A stretch of DNA of 7,248 bases, from assembly GCA_046757565.1 (NCBI GenBank), contig JBHHYN010000135.1, positions 1 through 7,248 on the forward strand. Reading direction: 5' to 3'. The position numbers and the translations under genes are program-made. This DNA comes from JBHHYN01 sp046757565. GTDB lineage: Bacteria > Pseudomonadota > Gammaproteobacteria > Eutrophobiales > Eutrophobiaceae. The notes under the pieces were generated by a model. It saw only the letters and a list, made by a program, of their open reading frames with translations, had not been told where the DNA came from and did not search any database. Below are positions 6,349 to 7,248 of the stretch, piece by piece (position 1 is the stretch's first letter; each line of letters opens with the position of its first letter).

Positions 6349-6952
6349 CGCGCCGGGTAACCGTTACAGCAAGATTACAATAACTGTTTTACTTCTGTTA
6401 TTCAGCGCCCCCTTTCTGTTGTCCTGGGGGCTGCTTCATTATACGAAGGTAAAACAGGAAGGGGGTGGCGCCAGTCATGGCGAGTTGATCCTTCCTCCCC
6501 GGCTGTTAGAAAACGCCGGGTTATTCGACCCTGCTACAGGGATAAAAGACCAGAAACTGTACGGCAAGTGGAGCCTGATGTATCTGCATAAAGGCGGAGA
6601 TTGTTCCCGGGAGTGTGCGCAAAATCTGTACAGGATGCGCCAGTTATGGCTTGCCACGGGCAAATTCGCGCATCGCGTGCAGAGGGTGATGATAATTTTT
6701 GGGCCGAATACGGCGGTATTATCGGCCAGGCAACTGAAACAGTATAGAGGCCAGCTTCTTCTTCTGGGCGACATTCAAGATAATTTACTGGACACCTTTA
6801 AGTTGTCTGACGACGATCAGCCTCTGAACGCCGGCCGGCTCTATCTGGTGGATCCACTGGGGAACCTGATGATGAGTTATCCTCCCGCAACAGACCCCCG
6901 TGGGATTATCAAGGATCTGAAACGGCTGTTGAGATATTCAAGGATCGGTTAG
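6338..6952 (+). CDS. Membrane-anchored thioredoxin-fold protein with CxxxC, SCO-like, putative oxidase assembly factor
   Basis: 204 residues. An N-terminal anchor (about 13-34) is followed by a periplasmic domain. The GGDCSREC element (87-93, with C89 and C93) sits in the same place as the CxxxC copper/thiol site of SCO1/SenC: after a strand (WSLMYLH) and before a helix (QNLYRMRQ). The closing LYLVDPLGNLMMSYPP (168-183) matches the thioredoxin-fold YL-D-P-G strand-turn. The distal histidine that completes the SCO copper site, normally shortly before that strand, is not seen; the bases there encode QPLNAGR. Proteins of this type are regularly found after SURF1 and before ctaA in proteobacteria, sometimes labelled as hypothetical or cytochrome oxidase assembly proteins. 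A role in thiol reduction or copper handling for CuA is inference. The start is one of two adjacent ATGs (6338, 6341) inside the end of SURF1, with AGGCGA just upstream. Confidence 0.85.
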   Translation: MMTNAPGNRYSKITITVLLLLFSAPFLLSWGLLHYTKVKQEGGGASHGELILPPRLLENAGLFDPATGIKDQKLYGKWSLMYLHKGGDCSRECAQNLYRMRQLWLATGKFAHRVQRVMIIFGPNTAVLSARQLKQYRGQLLLLGDIQDNLLDTFKLSDDDQPLNAGRLYLVDPLGNLMMSYPPATDPRGIIKDLKRLLRYSRIG

Positions 6953-6957
6953 CTACA

Positions 6958-6995
6958 CGGGCAACGGGAGGTAAACACTATTTCCGAAATGCCCG
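6958..6995 (+). terminator. Hairpin after the last gene, possible terminator
   Basis: A two-part stem starts 6 bases after the stop at 6950-6952. The outer arms CGGGCA (6958-6963) and TGCCCG (6990-6995) pair perfectly. The inner arms CGGGA (6965-6969) and TTCCG (6982-6986) pair with one G-U, around a 12-base loop. The downstream bases (GTTTAAATATTTG) are AT-rich but lack an unbroken T-run, so a Rho-independent terminator is possible but not clear. If it works, the SURF1 unit ends here and any ctaA beyond would need its own promoter. Confidence 0.4.
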
Positions 6996-7043
6996 GTTTA
7001 AATATTTGATTAACCACAGGGGCACAGACGCCTACATGGACGA

Positions 7044-7082
7044 TGTGCATGGACCTCGGTACCCCCTTGTGGGGTGTGCACA
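7044..7082. repeat. Nested inverted repeat (hairpin) in the terminal tract
   Basis: TGTGCA (7044-7049) pairs with TGCACA (7077-7082). Inside them, ACCCC (7061-7065) and GGGGT (7071-7075) form a 5-bp stem around CTTGT. The outer arms are separated from the inner stem by an unpaired left segment (7050-7060), so the whole is asymmetric. No T-run follows. It may be part of a repetitive element with RNA or cruciform structure. Confidence 0.4.
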
Positions 7083-7095
7083 AGTGTCGCATTGA

Positions 7096-7154
7096 CATGG
7101 AGTCAAGGAGCGACCGTAGGTGGTACGACCCAATGGATGGGGGACGACTCCATG
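7096..7154. repeat. Inverted repeat, 9-bp perfect arms
   Basis: CATGGAGTC (7096-7104) and its exact reverse complement GACTCCATG (7146-7154) enclose 41 bases. The enclosed segment holds one copy of the GGAGCGACCGTAGG word and a small palindrome CGTA-ggtgg-TACG (7115-7127). Arms of this length could be the folded end of a small interspersed element. No flanking target duplication is visible. Confidence 0.45.
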
Positions 7155-7180
7155 GAAGGAGGACGACCGCAGGGACGCGG

Positions 7181-7231
7181 GAGGTAGAGCAACGTCGGGA
7201 ACAGTTGCCGAGGTAGAGAACGTCTGGAACA
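7181..7231. repeat. Tandem direct repeat, 29-bp period, two copies
   Basis: GAGGTAGAG(C)AACGTC(G/T)GGAACA occurs at 7181-7203 and again at 7210-7231. The second copy lacks one C and has one G-to-T change, so 21 of 23 positions agree. The period is 29 bases, not a multiple of three. The 6-7 bases between the conserved parts differ. A GAACA word at 7240-7244 may belong to a further damaged copy, cut by the window edge. It is not a CRISPR array: the spacing is far too short and there are only two copies. Confidence 0.7.
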
Positions 7232-7248
7232 CATTCTCGAACATATTG

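Larger units (their letters stand above)
7014..7248. repeat. Intergenic tract of short degenerate repeats, no convincing gene
   Basis: The last part of the window changes character. It is rich in recurring words: CATGGA at 7035, 7048, 7096 and 7151; GGACGAC at 7142 and 7161; AGGAG(GA)CGACCG(T/C)AGG at 7106-7120 and 7157-7173; and CACAG twice at 7014-7027. Two short open frames exist (70 codons on the minus strand 7244-7032, and 39 codons on the plus strand 7097-7216). Neither resembles a known protein, and the repeats shift frame between copies, which argues against coding. It resembles the interspersed non-coding repeats of many proteobacterial genomes, but the family cannot be named without a genome-wide comparison. 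Confidence 0.55.

Noticed and set aside
6966..7009. GGGAGG (6966-6971) followed by a tiny frame ATG 6989 to TGA 7007-7009, as a possible start of ctaA
   Set aside because: Only six codons, the purine site is 17 bases from the ATG, and the same bases form the arms of a hairpin. It could be a decayed start, but nothing downstream resembles heme A synthase.
7097..7216. 39-codon plus-strand open frame beginning MESRSDRRWYD
   Set aside because: Arg-rich and made of the degenerate repeats; no ribosome site and no known family. Kept as repeat only.
7032..7244. 70-codon minus-strand open frame in the terminal repeat tract
   Set aside because: Low-complexity Ser/Thr/Pro product, no ribosome site visible, and it runs across 29-bp repeats with a 1-base indel between copies, which does not fit coding constraint.
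7014..7248. CRISPR array or attachment site
   Set aside because: Repeats are degenerate, unevenly spaced and lack spacer-sized unique segments; no tRNA or integrase is nearby.

Overview
The window carries the core of an aerobic respiratory locus for a caa3-type (A1-family) heme-copper cytochrome c oxidase. It includes the three catalytic subunits and most of the dedicated assembly factors. The gene order (cytochrome c tail, DUF2244, coxB with fused cytochrome c, coxA, small assembly protein, ctaG, coxC, antisense DUF2909, SURF1, thioredoxin-fold assembly protein) is the one found in Gammaproteobacteria and some Betaproteobacteria. With the moderate, mixed GC content, a free-living, possibly chemolithotrophic gammaproteobacterium is the best guess. 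The genus cannot be told from this window.

Layout: 1-83 is the 3' end of an upstream gene, possibly a c-type cytochrome. A 99-base gap follows, then a DUF2244 membrane protein (183-656). Next come coxB (702-1910), coxA (1964-3556), a 47-residue single-pass protein (3560-3703) overlapping ctaG/cox11 (3700-4266) by ATGA, and coxC (4331-5206). A hairpin with a T-run (5231-5259) closes this transcription unit. A DUF2909 'twin transmembrane' gene (5265-5480, minus strand) faces coxC and diverges from a second plus-strand unit: SURF1 (5590-6348) overlapping by 11 bases a membrane-anchored CxxxC protein (6338-6952). The last ~296 bases hold no convincing gene. They contain a hairpin just after the last stop and then a tract of short degenerate direct and inverted repeats.

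How the genes work together: CoxB receives electrons at its fused heme c and passes them through CuA to CoxA, where heme a and the heme a3-CuB site reduce oxygen. All proton-channel and metal-ligand residues checked are present, so the enzyme should be active. CoxC stabilises the core. CtaG inserts CuB, SURF1 assists heme a insertion, and the CxxxC protein is probably a redox or copper helper. Heme A synthesis genes (ctaA, ctaB) and a canonical sco gene are not in the window. They may lie beyond the repeat tract.

I see no previously undescribed system. The least explained parts are the terminal repeat tract, the thioredoxin-like protein without a clear distal histidine, and the SURF1 leader.
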